NCBI GenBank assembly: GCA_003952965.2
Contig: CM025849.1
Coordinates: 28,320,972-28,384,971, forward strand
Direction of reading: 5' to 3'
Origin: Morella rubra
Taxonomy: Eukaryota > Streptophyta > Magnoliopsida > Fagales > Myricaceae
Length of the DNA: 64,000 nucleotides
The position numbers were made by a program, and so were the translations under genes. Positions 13,240 to 23,499 of the stretch are shown here, piece by piece. The notes under the pieces are model-generated. The model did no database searches, was not told where the DNA came from, and saw nothing but the letters and a program-made list of their open reading frames with translations. Each line of letters begins with the position of its first letter. Within the stretch, counting starts at the first letter, position 1.

Positions 13240-13815
13240 ATTTTATACCGTTCATATGTATTGTCTTTGTTCGAACGTATTCAAATTTTTTATTTTTTTA
13301 GGAAAATTAGAAAGTTTTACATTATGCACGACAAATCTAAATTTGAGGTGTTGGCCTCAAATGGATTTGCATCACTGTAACAATATTAACATGCACAGGA
13401 AACTAATGGAGAGAATCATCTTATACAACATTTTTAAACCATCATCTTTCATTGTATGGAAAGAAATAAAGAGTAATACTCTGGTCAATAGGGCCTTTCC
13501 AAACTAGGACATGCAAAGAATTACTTTGTAGGTCTGATGTGTGGCCAAAAGGTTTTCAGAAGTCCGGCCCTACTGACCAGAGTATTGCTCTTTATTTCTT
13601 TCCATACAATGAAAGATGCGGTTTAAAAAATGTTGTATCAGCTTTTATTATTCTCTCCATTAGTTTTGTGCATGTTAATATTGTTACAGTGATGCAAATC
13701 CATTTAAGGCCAACACCTCAAATTTAGATTTGTCGTGCATAATAAATTTCTAATTTCCTAACAAATAAAAAAATGTTTTGAGTGTTCGAACAGAACAATA
13801 CGTACAATCAGTGTA
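13240..13815. repeat. Long near-perfect inverted repeat inside the CACTA element
   Basis: The stretch 13299-13500 reappears as its reverse complement at 13563-13760, with about 90% identity by eye and a loop near 60 nt. Weaker pairing extends outward to about 13240 and 13815, where TGTTCGAAC-type motifs also pair. A transcript across it would fold into a double-stranded RNA of about 200-270 bp. The 133-codon open frame at 13106-13507 and the one at 13539-13727 lie on the two arms and are taken as spurious. Confidence 0.85.
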
Positions 13816-15242
13816 AACATGTTAGATATAATCCTTCAATTGCATCATTTGAATTTGGGGCCTTAATTTTTCCTAAGCTGGGATTTGAGCACCTTCATCC
13901 AAAACGACATCGAGTAGTTGTATAGTAAGTTATATATATTTTTCATTCAGCTCAACTTTTTTTTTTAATGATTGTCTTTGTAAATTATTTAAGTGTTATA
14001 TTGATTACAATTTTTGATTTAGGAAGACAAGGATGCACAGTGTTGGAAAATGTCTTGAAGCAGTTTAGACCCACGCGACAGCAAAGATAGATTATTTTTT
14101 TATTGTGTATTATATTTAATTGTTTCGAATATTGTGATTAATTATTTAATTGTACATTTTGTTAATAAATTTATTATTTAATAATTTTCTAGCAATTTTT
14201 TAATTTTTTTTAAAAAAAATCCGTTCCAACGTTAATTTTAGCGTTCGGAAGACAACATGTCTCCCAACGTTTGAACCTCTTCAAATGTTTCAACATTTTC
14301 CTTCATCCATTATTCGAATATATTTTTTTTCTTGTCCTGCCTAGATCGGTATATCGAATGGATTCAACACTATCCGTTTGAACGCTACAAAAACAGTTCG
14401 AACGTTGTTTCATTAACGTCCAAAACCGTGCAGACGTTTACGGCGTGAAGCATTGTAACGCATTAAGAATGGTTATAGACATTTGACAGTGTTGGAACGA
14501 ATCCGAAACATGGATGGTACGAACGTAATTTTCCTTATCGTATTCAAATTTACCATTCATTCGAACATCATCCATGAAAGAGTAAAATTTGATCTAAAGG
14601 GTGACTTGTGAAATGGGTTTGTTGGAACAGTTGGTGCGACGGACGGAATTCGGGTTTTTTGGAAAATTTCATTGTAGTGTCTCCTCCCTTCAACACCTAA
14701 TAACCTAGAGCAACTGCACAACAAGGCTATGGCCAAAATTCACCATGTAGCCATGGCTAGTCATGACCGATTCTCCCGGTGTTTGACTAAGGTAGCATCA
14801 AGTCATCATAAAATTACTTTAGTCTAAGTTTCCAAATTAGTTGTTAAGTTACCTTACAATTATCTAGCAACGTTCATAAATTTCCTACTAGCTAAAATTA
14901 GAATGTCTCCAAAATGAAATGTACCTTAATGGATAAACAACTACTAAAAAAATCACGTTACGATTTTTGACGAAAACCGTCCTACTAGCTTCCAAAATTA
15001 AATTGGCTCAACATGTGCATCTCAACATTCTGAATAAAAGATTGGTGACTCGTGAACTTCAAATCTCACTAAATTAGACCCTAATCAAGATTTTGAAACT
15101 AATATATCAAGTATAATTATATCTCCAAATCACCATGTAATCAATACACTAATTAACTAATTATCCCCTAATGTACTACTAAACCAAAACTTATTTTTCA
15201 TAAACAAATACATGTTATGTTAAACGAAAGCTTGATGTATGA

Positions 15243-16690
15243 CAGAATCAAGGTCCAATAAAATCGTAAGACAAACAAAAACAAGGACGAGGAAAAAGAT
15301 TTCTCAACAAAGAGTTCTTTGAGCCCATAGGCCTAACTCATCCAAGTCATGAGGACTTGTTGATCGATGAGAGAAGAGTCTGTTTTAAATCCTTTACTAG
15401 CTAAAAATCTGCTCAAAGCCCATATGCCTAACTATTCTAGAAGGATATTCAAAAAGTCGAAACTGTGATAAATTGAAACAATTCAATGATTCTCTGGATA
15501 AAGTACTGAGTCTGAAAAATCAAATTCTAGCAATGCGATCTAATAATTACATCTGTTCAACAGCAAAAAGAAGATGAGAACTCCTTGATGCATACAGATT
15601 CAAATATGCATATGTGAAGGATGAATGGAAAGCAAATAGTTTATAGTAAGCAGTGACATTGCCTTCCTCGACTGCGATCAACTCAATGACTTGTCTTGCC
15701 AGTGATACCATTGTTTCTACATCTCCAGTCCCTGCAGCTAGGAGGCAATCAGCAAAAGAAAATCAAATTAACAGCAGGGTCTGGATCAACAATATATATT
15801 ATACATACATGTGACACGGAACGTTTAATGAAGTAACAACAAAAACAGCAAACGTTGAAAATGAGGACCAAGATTTTTAAGTAGAGATTGAGTAGCTTGA
15901 TTTGATAAGAAAGTACACACAATTCCTAGGGTATAAAAGAATGAACAAATTTTCAATGAAGAGTGTTAATGTGAGTCAATGTTAAGCTATCGAAAAAAAA
16001 TATAAATTCATCAAATCAAATACACAGAAAGAAGTTAGTGGGGTCTCTTTTATTACATAAAAGATGTAGCTTACAAAGGGATAATGACTTACCCCGTGGT
16101 GTCTAAATGCCAAAATTTTGGGAGTTATAAAATTTTGGTTTTTGAACATTGGTGAAAAAATAAAGAAATAGATGATTTGAGTGAAATTTTTTATATTTAT
16201 TGTGATAAAAAGAGATAATTTGATGAGGGGGCAGAGAGATTATTATATAATTATTTTCTTAGGCCAAATATTTAGAATAGGCAAATATTTGGCATCCAAA
16301 ATTTTTCAAAATTCTACACCATATTTGGGGACTAATTGTGGTGAAATTAGCGTCTTATAGACCACCCACTTTGATTTAGAACTCAAATTTATTAGCCTCT
16401 TGTCAAAATTTGTATTGTTTCCTATTTAATAAACTAACAACAAAAACAATAAACGTTGAAAATGAGGTCCACAATTTTTAAGGACCATAGGAGAGATGGA
16501 ATTAGCTTTATGATTTGATAAGAAAGGAAACATAATTCCTTAAACATATGCATCCTCAAAAAGACTGGAATAATTCTGAAAGTTAAAAAAAAAAATTGCA
16601 AAGGAAGAGTACTGTTAATGTGAGTCAGTGTTAACCGATGGAAAAACAAAAGTATGTGTTCAGCAAAACAAAATAGAAATTGTTGTTTTA
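15243..16690 (-). pseudogene. TNL unit 0: downstream exon remnants
   Basis: This is collinear with 23500-24600, 40220-41300 and 59620-60620. On the minus strand a segment at about 15640-15750 reads GTGDVETMVSLARQVIELIA and then VEEGNVTAYYKLFAF, the conserved terminal exon of these units. The rest (15750-16690) is intron-like or UTR-like. The block 16420-16660 repeats part of 15830-16030, a small internal duplication. Confidence 0.6.
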
Positions 16691-17945
16691 CCTTTCTTGA
16701 ACACTAAGCTTAAGGTCGATGAAAAGGGAGAGAAGGTATCACAGCAAGGGTACCCTTTCCAAAACAATAAGAAAGACGGCCCTTTGTGCATAGTCTCCTG
16801 TTGTAACGTGGCTCGAGATGGAAGTTGTAATGACTCTCAATCAATCCAAATCCATGATCTGTTCATAAACCACTGAGCTGGTATATAAGCCGAAATTCCC
16901 CTTTGTGCATCCGTACGATTCCTGAATTCAAGAGCACAAAAATGTAAAACAATTGGTGGAAGATCAGGTCCACCAATATTACTCCGACTTGAAAATGACT
17001 ATGTTCGAAAAAGGATCATCATCACCGTGCTCCTTACGAGTATGCATCCAATCATAAGCAATCCTCATAATGAATCCGTTCTTATTATAATAGCTTATAG
17101 GCGGACTCAGATTTACTTGATAATCAATAAACACAACATACCCAATCCACTTCCTATTGTTGTCGAGATCTTGAAATGTTATATCCGAAGTGCCACTGCT
17201 TGTATTGCTGAACCACTCTGGTATTCCATCACTTGTGAACAAAGAGCCATGCATTACCTTGGTACTAACACTACTTGTCCCCTATAAAATCAAAATCAAA
17301 ATCAAAAGACGAGAGATATTTCCCATTTCAATATTACCATGGCTCGCATGCGCTTGCTGGCAAGAGAGAGAGAGAGAGACTTTTACCTCGCAGCTTCCGC
17401 TTCCCACTTCCACGTGGAGTTTCTGGGATTCATTAGGAGAATAAAAAGCCAATTCACAACCTTTTCCACCAAGACACCTAAACTCTCGACCACTCATCAG
17501 AAATGGATTGGAGGATAATTTGGGATGTTTAGAGAGGCCGCTGATCTGCATCGGATCAAGTATGCCGAGTTGTTTAAGACTAGCGATGATTGAGAAGACT
17601 GTCGGAGGTGGATTGGAGTATAATTTCTGATGTCCAGAGATTCTCCTCATCGAAAGTGGCGGGAGTCCAATGGCTCTTGTGGTCTTTTAGCCCGTCAGTT
17701 TCTCAAAGACTTTTGTGGTCTATGAGCCAATCAGAGATGAATTGAGGGATATTTGTGATCCAGTATGTCTTAATGTCTTTATGCTCCTCGGGAATGGATT
17801 GGGGGATAATTGTGTTATAGTAGTTTCAAGTGCATAAAGCTCCTCTAGACACTCCATGCTACTTAAGTCCGGAAATTTCTCGAGTTTGCAGCAACCCGAT
17901 AATTGCAGAAATCTGAGACTTGACAACCTACACATATCACTCGGA
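16690..17945 (-). pseudogene. TNL unit 0: 3' half only (late LRRs plus C-JID), broken
   Basis: The minus strand begins inside the LRR exon (CRLSSLRFLQLSGCCKLEKF from about 17935), passes the LRR end with 'SPNESQKLHVEVGSGSCE' and a splice donor near 17385, then a C-JID exon from about 17282 (MHGSLFTSDGIPEWFSNTSS). C-JID is the post-LRR jelly-roll domain that helps TNLs bind effectors. The C-JID exon is interrupted after about 16980 and the later part lies in other frames (WFMNRSWIWID near 16850). No TIR, NB-ARC or early LRR is present: at about 17945 the sequence switches abruptly into 3'-flank sequence of TNL-A. A truncated pseudogene. Confidence 0.85.
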
Positions 17946-17999
17946 AAGTGATATGAGCAATCTTAACAAATGGGAAAGTGAGCTCTAAAAACCAAAGAA

Positions 18000-18233
18000 G
18001 AAATTGCATAGCTCCCATTTTAAAGATCTGAGATGAAGCAAGAGGGAGAATGACTTACCGGAAGTTTCAAAAAGAGCCTCAACCAAAAGCAGTACTCCAA
18101 AAAGCAACCGGGTAGGTAGTTGTTCCACAATTAAGTGACCACAGTTGAGAATGCGGTTGAGCAATTACTTCTTGCTTGATTCAACTTCTTCTCATAATGC
18201 TTGCACTTGTGCATTGTCAAGCTTGGACAATGG
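18000..18233 (-). other. TNL-A downstream flank with hydrophobic exon-like segment
   Basis: Just past the TNL-A stop. On the minus strand about 18052-18115 reads LPTRLLFGVLLLVEALFETS and ends at a good splice donor (CCG|GTAAGTC). It is the counterpart of hydrophobic exon-like segments at 31470-31535 and 60596-60660. Because the TNL-A frame stops upstream, it is either 3' UTR followed by a UTR intron or part of an alternatively spliced tail. Confidence 0.45.
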
Positions 18234-21200
18234 TTACCACTTGAAGCGCTTTTGAAAATGCTTCTTAATTGACTCCACCTTTGTAATTAAGGGTCGACCC
18301 ACTTTTTTTTTCCTCTCTTCTTCTCCCTCTACCAACGCTTGAACCTTTGACCGGTCGGGGAATTCACAACCCTCATACCCCCTAGGTTCAGAGGACGTCG
18401 GTAAGGGTCGACCCAATTGATATTGTAATGGTGCTCCAACATCAACACTTTTGTTAACAAGGTCAATGAAAGGGAGAGGTTGCACATCATCACTACACTT
18501 TTCCAAATAATAAGAAATATGGCGATAGAATTCGACTCCCAAACTACCACTTGGAGCAATGCTTTCGTAGAACTCTAAAGCATTATCCGGATACACAAGA
18601 CGCGCCCCACACTCTTTGATCTTCCATTTATATGAATCGAATGTTGGCGAGATAGAAGTTGTAATGTAACTCAATCCATCCAAATTTGTGAAGTGCTTCA
18701 GAAACCATTGAGCTGGTATATAGGCCCAAACTCCCACTGACGTCCCATAGCCAAAGGGTCTAGTACCACGAACATATACTTTTGGAAGTTGTGGATAATT
18801 CGTCAAGAATTCACAATCGAACTGAATACAGACGGAAGAGAAAGGATCAGTGTCCTCCTCACACGTTAAAACCTGAAAAGGAGTTAACAAAGAGTTACCA
18901 CCACTACTCTGATAAAGAAAAAACATAGCGTATCCAAGCCATTTCCTGTTCTCATCCCACTCTGAATGCATGGGAAGTGTTACAGAGGAACCACTGCTTT
19001 TATTGTTGAACCAATCAGGTATTCCAAATCCCAAAGAAGAGCCATACATTATCTTGGGACCATAAGTAAACCCCTGTTATAGAAAAACCAAATCAGGATA
19101 GTGATTGATTGGGTTGTTTTAAATAAAAACAAAAAGAAGATTGAGAGAGAGAGAGAGAGAGAGATACTCACCAATAAGCCTCTTCTTGCTACTTCCAAAT
19201 GTAGAATTTGGACAATACTTACGACATCAGGTATAAACTTAATATGCAAGGTCCCTTCATTGCCTCTTAGACTAAAACACTGCAACAATAAATATCTTCC
19301 TGGAAGTGGCAAAGCCTTTAATCCCCCAAGTCTTAAGGTCTTCATGTTCTTTGGACGTAGATTGAGGGATGGAAAATGTGTTATACGAGTTTTATACCCA
19401 TAGAGCTCCTCTAGACATTCCATGCTATTCAAGTTTGGAAATTCCTCAAGTTTGCAACCAGATATTTGCAGAAATCGAATGGTTGACAAGCTATGAATAA
19501 ACCGCGGAAGAGTTGAGAGTCCTATGCAACCCCGTAAAGACAATGTGGAAAGGCCAGATAAACTCTGAAACGACAATGGTAATTCTGTTATAGCGGTGCC
19601 ATCCAAATAAAGTAAACGCAAAGACGTCATATTTCCCACAACATCTGGAAATTTCTTTAGCCTTGAACAACCAGAAAGATTTAGGTCTTCAAGAGACTCT
19701 AAGCTCATCTTATTTGGAAGTGTTTCAAGACCGTTGCAAGAACTCAGATCCAACAGTTTAAGCCGTTTCAGAACTCCAATTGATGGGTGGACTTTAGACA
19801 AACTTTTACAACCTTCAAGGTCTAATATCTCGAGATTTTTCACTTCTGTAAAGTCAGGTGTCTCGATCAAGTTTTGCGAACCACTCAAGTCAAAGCGTTT
19901 CAAGCTTCCTAAACTCTGCTAGAAACCATTAAATTGGGTGAGTACTAATGGCCCAAATAAAGTAAAAGAGAAGAAGAAGAAATGTACATTCGCCTAACCG
20001 AAAATCCTACCTGAATTCCGTTCCACATTTGTTTGATATTGCTGCAGCGCATATTGAGTTCGATAAGTTTGTCCGCTTCAAATTTGGCCGGAAAAGATTT
20101 GAAAGGATACTGAAACCATTCCATAAGTCGTAACTCACTGATTGGCAGAGATTTCAAAATTTCTTCTTCCCACTCAAGAGTGTGCGGCGTGTTAGAAAGT
20201 TCAGAAAACCTTTTTGTAATACTTATGCTCCCAATCTTAAGAATTCTGAGTTTTCTCATCTGTGAGAATACTTCAACGCTCAAGGGCTCCTCTATTTGAA
20301 TAGGTAAGTTTAGAACTATGCCTTCAACCACATCCGTTCCCTGGTAACCAACAATAATATATTACTTGCTGTGGTGCAAATATTTGATAAATACGTAATA
20401 TAAAAGAATCAGAATGAAAATAAACTTGTCTATTTTATCTAGATTTAACTTACTGTATTGTTCTTCAGCACATAAAGGATATCATTATAATGCCACAATC
20501 TGCTCCGTCGGCCAGGTTCCTTTAGGGGACTGACGACGAACTATTTCTTGGCCCATTTTTTGTACCAAATCGTGCATGTTAAGCAACCCTTGAGATGAAA
20601 GAGTGATGAGAGATTTCTCTATGAGAACTTCAATATTGATACCTGGATAGAAACCAAAACTTTCTAATATCTCAAATATGTCATCTAGCTTCTCTCCTTT
20701 GAAGAAACATGCAATATCCAAAAATAATTCTTTTTGCAAATCCTCTAGTCCCTCAAAACCTATTTGAAGTATATCAAAAATTTCTCTTTTAGGATTTTCT
20801 TGAAGTTGATTCCAAGCACTTTTCCATGCATTTGTTGTTCTCCAAAAAGAAAGGAACCCAAAACTTTAAGAGCTAAAGGAAGACCTTGAGCATAAAGCAC
20901 AAAATCCTTAGACAAATTCACATGACTATATTCCGGATAGAGCTTCTTGAAGGCTGACAAACTAAACAGCTGCAATGCTTCATCTTCATTTAGCACTTCA
21001 ACTTTATACATATAATTCATATGTCTTTCCAGCAATTGACGATCTCTACTTGTGACAATGATTCGACTCCCTAAACCAAACCAATCATGGCTCCCTGCCA
21101 ATGCTTCTAGCTGTTCTTCTTTGTCCACGTCATCAAGGACAACAAAAACCTTTCTACTACGTAATCTGCTCCTTATTGCACGGATTCCCTCATGGTCATC

Positions 21201-22658
21201 CCATATAGTTATTTCCTCTTCCATGATCTTAGAAAGAAGTTGTTTTTGTAAAGAAACTAGTCCACGGTTTGTGGTTTCTTCTCTGATACAACTAATAAAG
21301 CAGCTAGCTTCAAACTGATACGAAGCTCTATCATAAATGACTTCTGCCAAACTTGTCTTACCGACTCCCCCCATTCCATTAATTCCTATAAAGCAAACTT
21401 GATTCAATCCGATATCAAGTAAGTTCATCATTTCCTCAACACGAGAGTCTATCCCGACAAGTTTCTTATAACCACTTGAGAATCTATGATTCAATTCAAG
21501 AAATATCCTTCCAGCGATTTCACCAATAACAATTGATTCATGCCTATAAACAAAAACACGCTTTTTGTTAGATACGGAGTACATTGTCTTTGATCTCTAA
21601 AATCAGAAAAAGATACCACATAGACCGATAATGACACCTGATCATTTTTAGGTTTTCACATTTTTTCCTAACTCCTCATTTCGGAAACCAATTCATCTAT
21701 ATTATGTCTCTTTACAAACACTTAACAGAGAAAAACATCACCTAAGCAGATTAAAACACAAAAGAGACAACAAAAATCCAAGAAAAAAAAAAAAGAGTGC
21801 ACTGGAAGGGAGAGGGTTCCCCTCCAACTTACTCTTCCGTCCACCGAGACAAGGTGCTGTGGAGTGGTTGGAACCCAACACCACTTCGTGCAGCACACCT
21901 CCGGGCAAGAAGGGAGATCCTCCCTTAACATCGTGCGGATGTGGATCCCACCGCTCTGAGCAGGTGACACATCCAACCCGCATCTCCCCTTCCTGACCTC
22001 CGATGGCTCCCCAACCCATCCCAAGTGGGCTTGGGGTTCTGCCACCTTGGCTGGAGGTGGACCGTGCGGGGGGTTGTCGACCCTGCAACACATACACAGA
22101 ACTAACTCTAGAAAACACAGTTGAAAGACAAACGTATATATGTTACCTGTCATGTAAATCCCAACCCGAGATATTGCCCACTTCTGTTAAAGCAGATCTC
22201 CATGTTTGTATTTTCTCCATATCAACTCTTGGGTCTTTTTCATGATTAATAAAAGTTTCTGCAAATGATCCAGTCTGCTTTCGTACGTCCGATGGATCCA
22301 CGTGATAGAAAACAGGGAAAATCGTCAACCCCATGTCTTTGCTGCATCTGACTATCTCTGCAAGTTCAATCAAACACCATCTAGAGGAAGCATAATTTTC
22401 AGAGATAACAACGACAGCATACATAGATTCTTCTATTGCCTTCAGGAGACCTTTAGAAATATCTTTTCCTCTCTTGAGTTTCTCGTCGTCCCTAAAGGCT
22501 AGAATGCCTTTCCGTTTCAAAGCACCATAAAGATGATCTGTAAAACTCTTGCGGGTGTCTTCGCCATGGAAACTAAGGAAAACTTCATGGATCCAACGAG
22601 TTGTTGAAGAAGAGGAAGGAAAAGATGGCGAGGCTATTGGAGTGATCATGGACGCCAT
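18234..22658 (-). CDS. TNL-A: TIR-NBS-LRR-C-JID immune receptor, five exons, two frameshifts
   Basis: An intracellular immune receptor: an activated TIR acts as an NADase and the NB-ARC is the nucleotide switch. Exons by splice signals and homology: 22147-22658, 20454-21543, 20011-20340, 19172-19915 and 18234-19073, about 1171 codons. TIR at residues 22-165 with the catalytic Glu98 in WCLIEL. NB-ARC has P-loop GMGGVGKTS (about 227), kinase-2 KVFVVLDDVD, RNBS-B GSRIIVTSRD, GLPLAL, ELFLDIACFF and MHD (NMHDLVQ). Exon 3 starts the LRRs, exon 4 holds the main LRRs, exon 5 is a C-JID with basic tail VESIKKHFQKRFKW. Exon 2 is frameshifted twice: one base missing near 20845 (after GSFLFG) and one extra near 20520 (after QSPK). 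The net is zero, so exons 3-5 return to frame, but the stretch between is out of frame and hits a stop. Either a recent pseudogene or consensus errors. Confidence 0.85.
21780..22085. repeat. GC-rich insert in intron 1 of TNL-A
   Basis: Intron 1 (21544-22146) holds a GC-rich block next to an A-run, starting 'gagtgcactggaagggagag'. Related starts ('gagtgtgcactagaagggag') follow A-runs in intron 1 of TNL-B (about 35360) and TNL-C (about 46031). The bodies then differ. It looks like a SINE-like or other short interspersed repeat with a fixed edge, but no polymerase III box was confirmed. The open frames of 143 and 126 codons it gives are taken as spurious. Confidence 0.5.
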
Positions 22659-23059
22659 TGATGGCTTGAGAGCTTGTTTAAGTCAATGCCAGTACAAAAA
22701 CGGAAGAGAATCGGAGAACAAAGAGGTTACTGATATATGCAAGTGAAATGTCAACGTGATGAAACTTCTAGGTGGGTGCAAAAGTCAGCCTAACGGGACT
22801 AACGTGGCTCCATTAGAATAATCAATTGATTCTCCATTCTTTGTGTTTTTCTTTCTGTGTGCTAGCTGGAGTCCAACTTCCAGCCATCAATAAAGGACCG
22901 TATTCTTCTCTTTGTTTAATTTTCTTACATCTAATCCTCCAGTTCATCTAATTGGTAACACCAAAGCAATATTTTAATAATCCTTCATGACCTCTGCGCA
23001 AAGTCCTGAAGTGAAACTGGAGAGAAACTAGGTGGCCTATTAATCTGGAAACTTTCAGG
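22659..23059 (-). promoter_or_regulatory. 5' flank of TNL-A
   Basis: Upstream of the TIR start codon. The block 'gatgaaacttctaggtgggt' (about 22760) is shared with TNL-D (58885), TNL-B and TNL-C (36390 and 47225) and a relic at 29600, so it is a conserved piece of the TNL promoter or leader. No TATA box was assigned with confidence. Confidence 0.4.
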
Positions 23060-23330
23060 TTTGAATCTATTTCTGAATGGATAAAGATCATTCTGTATCC
23101 ATGTCAGCAGCTGAGAATCAGCGAAGCTGAACAGAGGAATTTGCTCTTTTGGCTGCCATTATTATTATGTATACTGTGGGGCTTGCTAGAAACGAATTTG
23201 TGCATCAGACTAAAATTCTAGATACTCTGTAACTGTTGCAAATAGTACAGAGGAAGCTTATGTTAGTCTGGTCCCCTCTCCCAGTTGGCTCCAAAAAAAT
23301 CAACTTTGATGTTCTGCGACAATCTATGTA
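23060..23330 (+). mobile_element. LINE RNase H-region fragment, copy 2
   Basis: Matches copies 1, 3 and 4 ('GISEAEQR.FALLAAIIMD.VGLARNEFVHQTKILD', broken up here), and reaches the 'PVGS.KINFDV' motif that opens the LINE RNase H-like domain. It lacks a piece between 'gtacagagga' and 'agcttatgtt' that copies 3 and 4 keep. It lies about 400 bp upstream of the TNL-A start and beyond the 3' end of unit X. Confidence 0.6.
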
Positions 23331-23499
23331 GGAATTCTGATATTCATTTTCAGCTAGTGTGGGCTGACAAATTTGTTGTTCTTTTTTGTAATGACGAGGA
23401 ACCCATTCAAGGTTGGGCCCTTGGGACTCACTCTGTTTGGTAAATCCGGGGTGAGTATATATAGGGGTTGGTCAGGACGCCATCTACAAAATGCACCAA

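Larger units (their letters stand above)
9333..14679. mobile_element. CACTA element with both ends, TCT target duplication (non-autonomous)
   Basis: The left end reads CACCACAACAAATTTGAC (from 9333) and the right end GAAAATTTCATTGTAGTG (to 14679), inverted relatives of the CACTA terminal repeat. Both sides carry TCT (9330-9332 and 14680-14682), the 3-bp duplication of this superfamily. Inside are many copies of the palindrome CGTTCGAACG or its halves in two blocks (9640-10560 and 11505-14420), an AT-rich repeated tract (11250-12540) and a foldback at 13240-13815. No TNP2 transposase was found in its 5.3 kb, so it would need a helper. Confidence 0.88.
7830..15242. mobile_element. Nested insertion in the unit 0 flank, probable solo LTR split by a CACTA element
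   Basis: Other units read through 'cctcactttatacagagaaacaagatcc'. Here that sequence is interrupted after CAGAA (7825-7829) and resumes at CAGAA (15243-15247), a 5-bp target duplication. The insert begins TGTAATAGCTC. Removing the CACTA element at 9333-14679 leaves about 2.1 kb with no coding domain. Size, 5-bp duplication and TG start fit a solo LTR, though the far end is not a clean CA. Family unknown; an old copy. Confidence 0.5.

Noticed and set aside
13106-13727. Two plus-strand frames as candidate CACTA genes
   Set aside because: They lie on the two arms of an inverted repeat and do not encode similar proteins or any known domain.
21722-22153. 143-codon minus-strand frame overlapping the TIR exon of TNL-A
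   Set aside because: It lies in intron 1 and the GC-rich insert, and shows no known domain.
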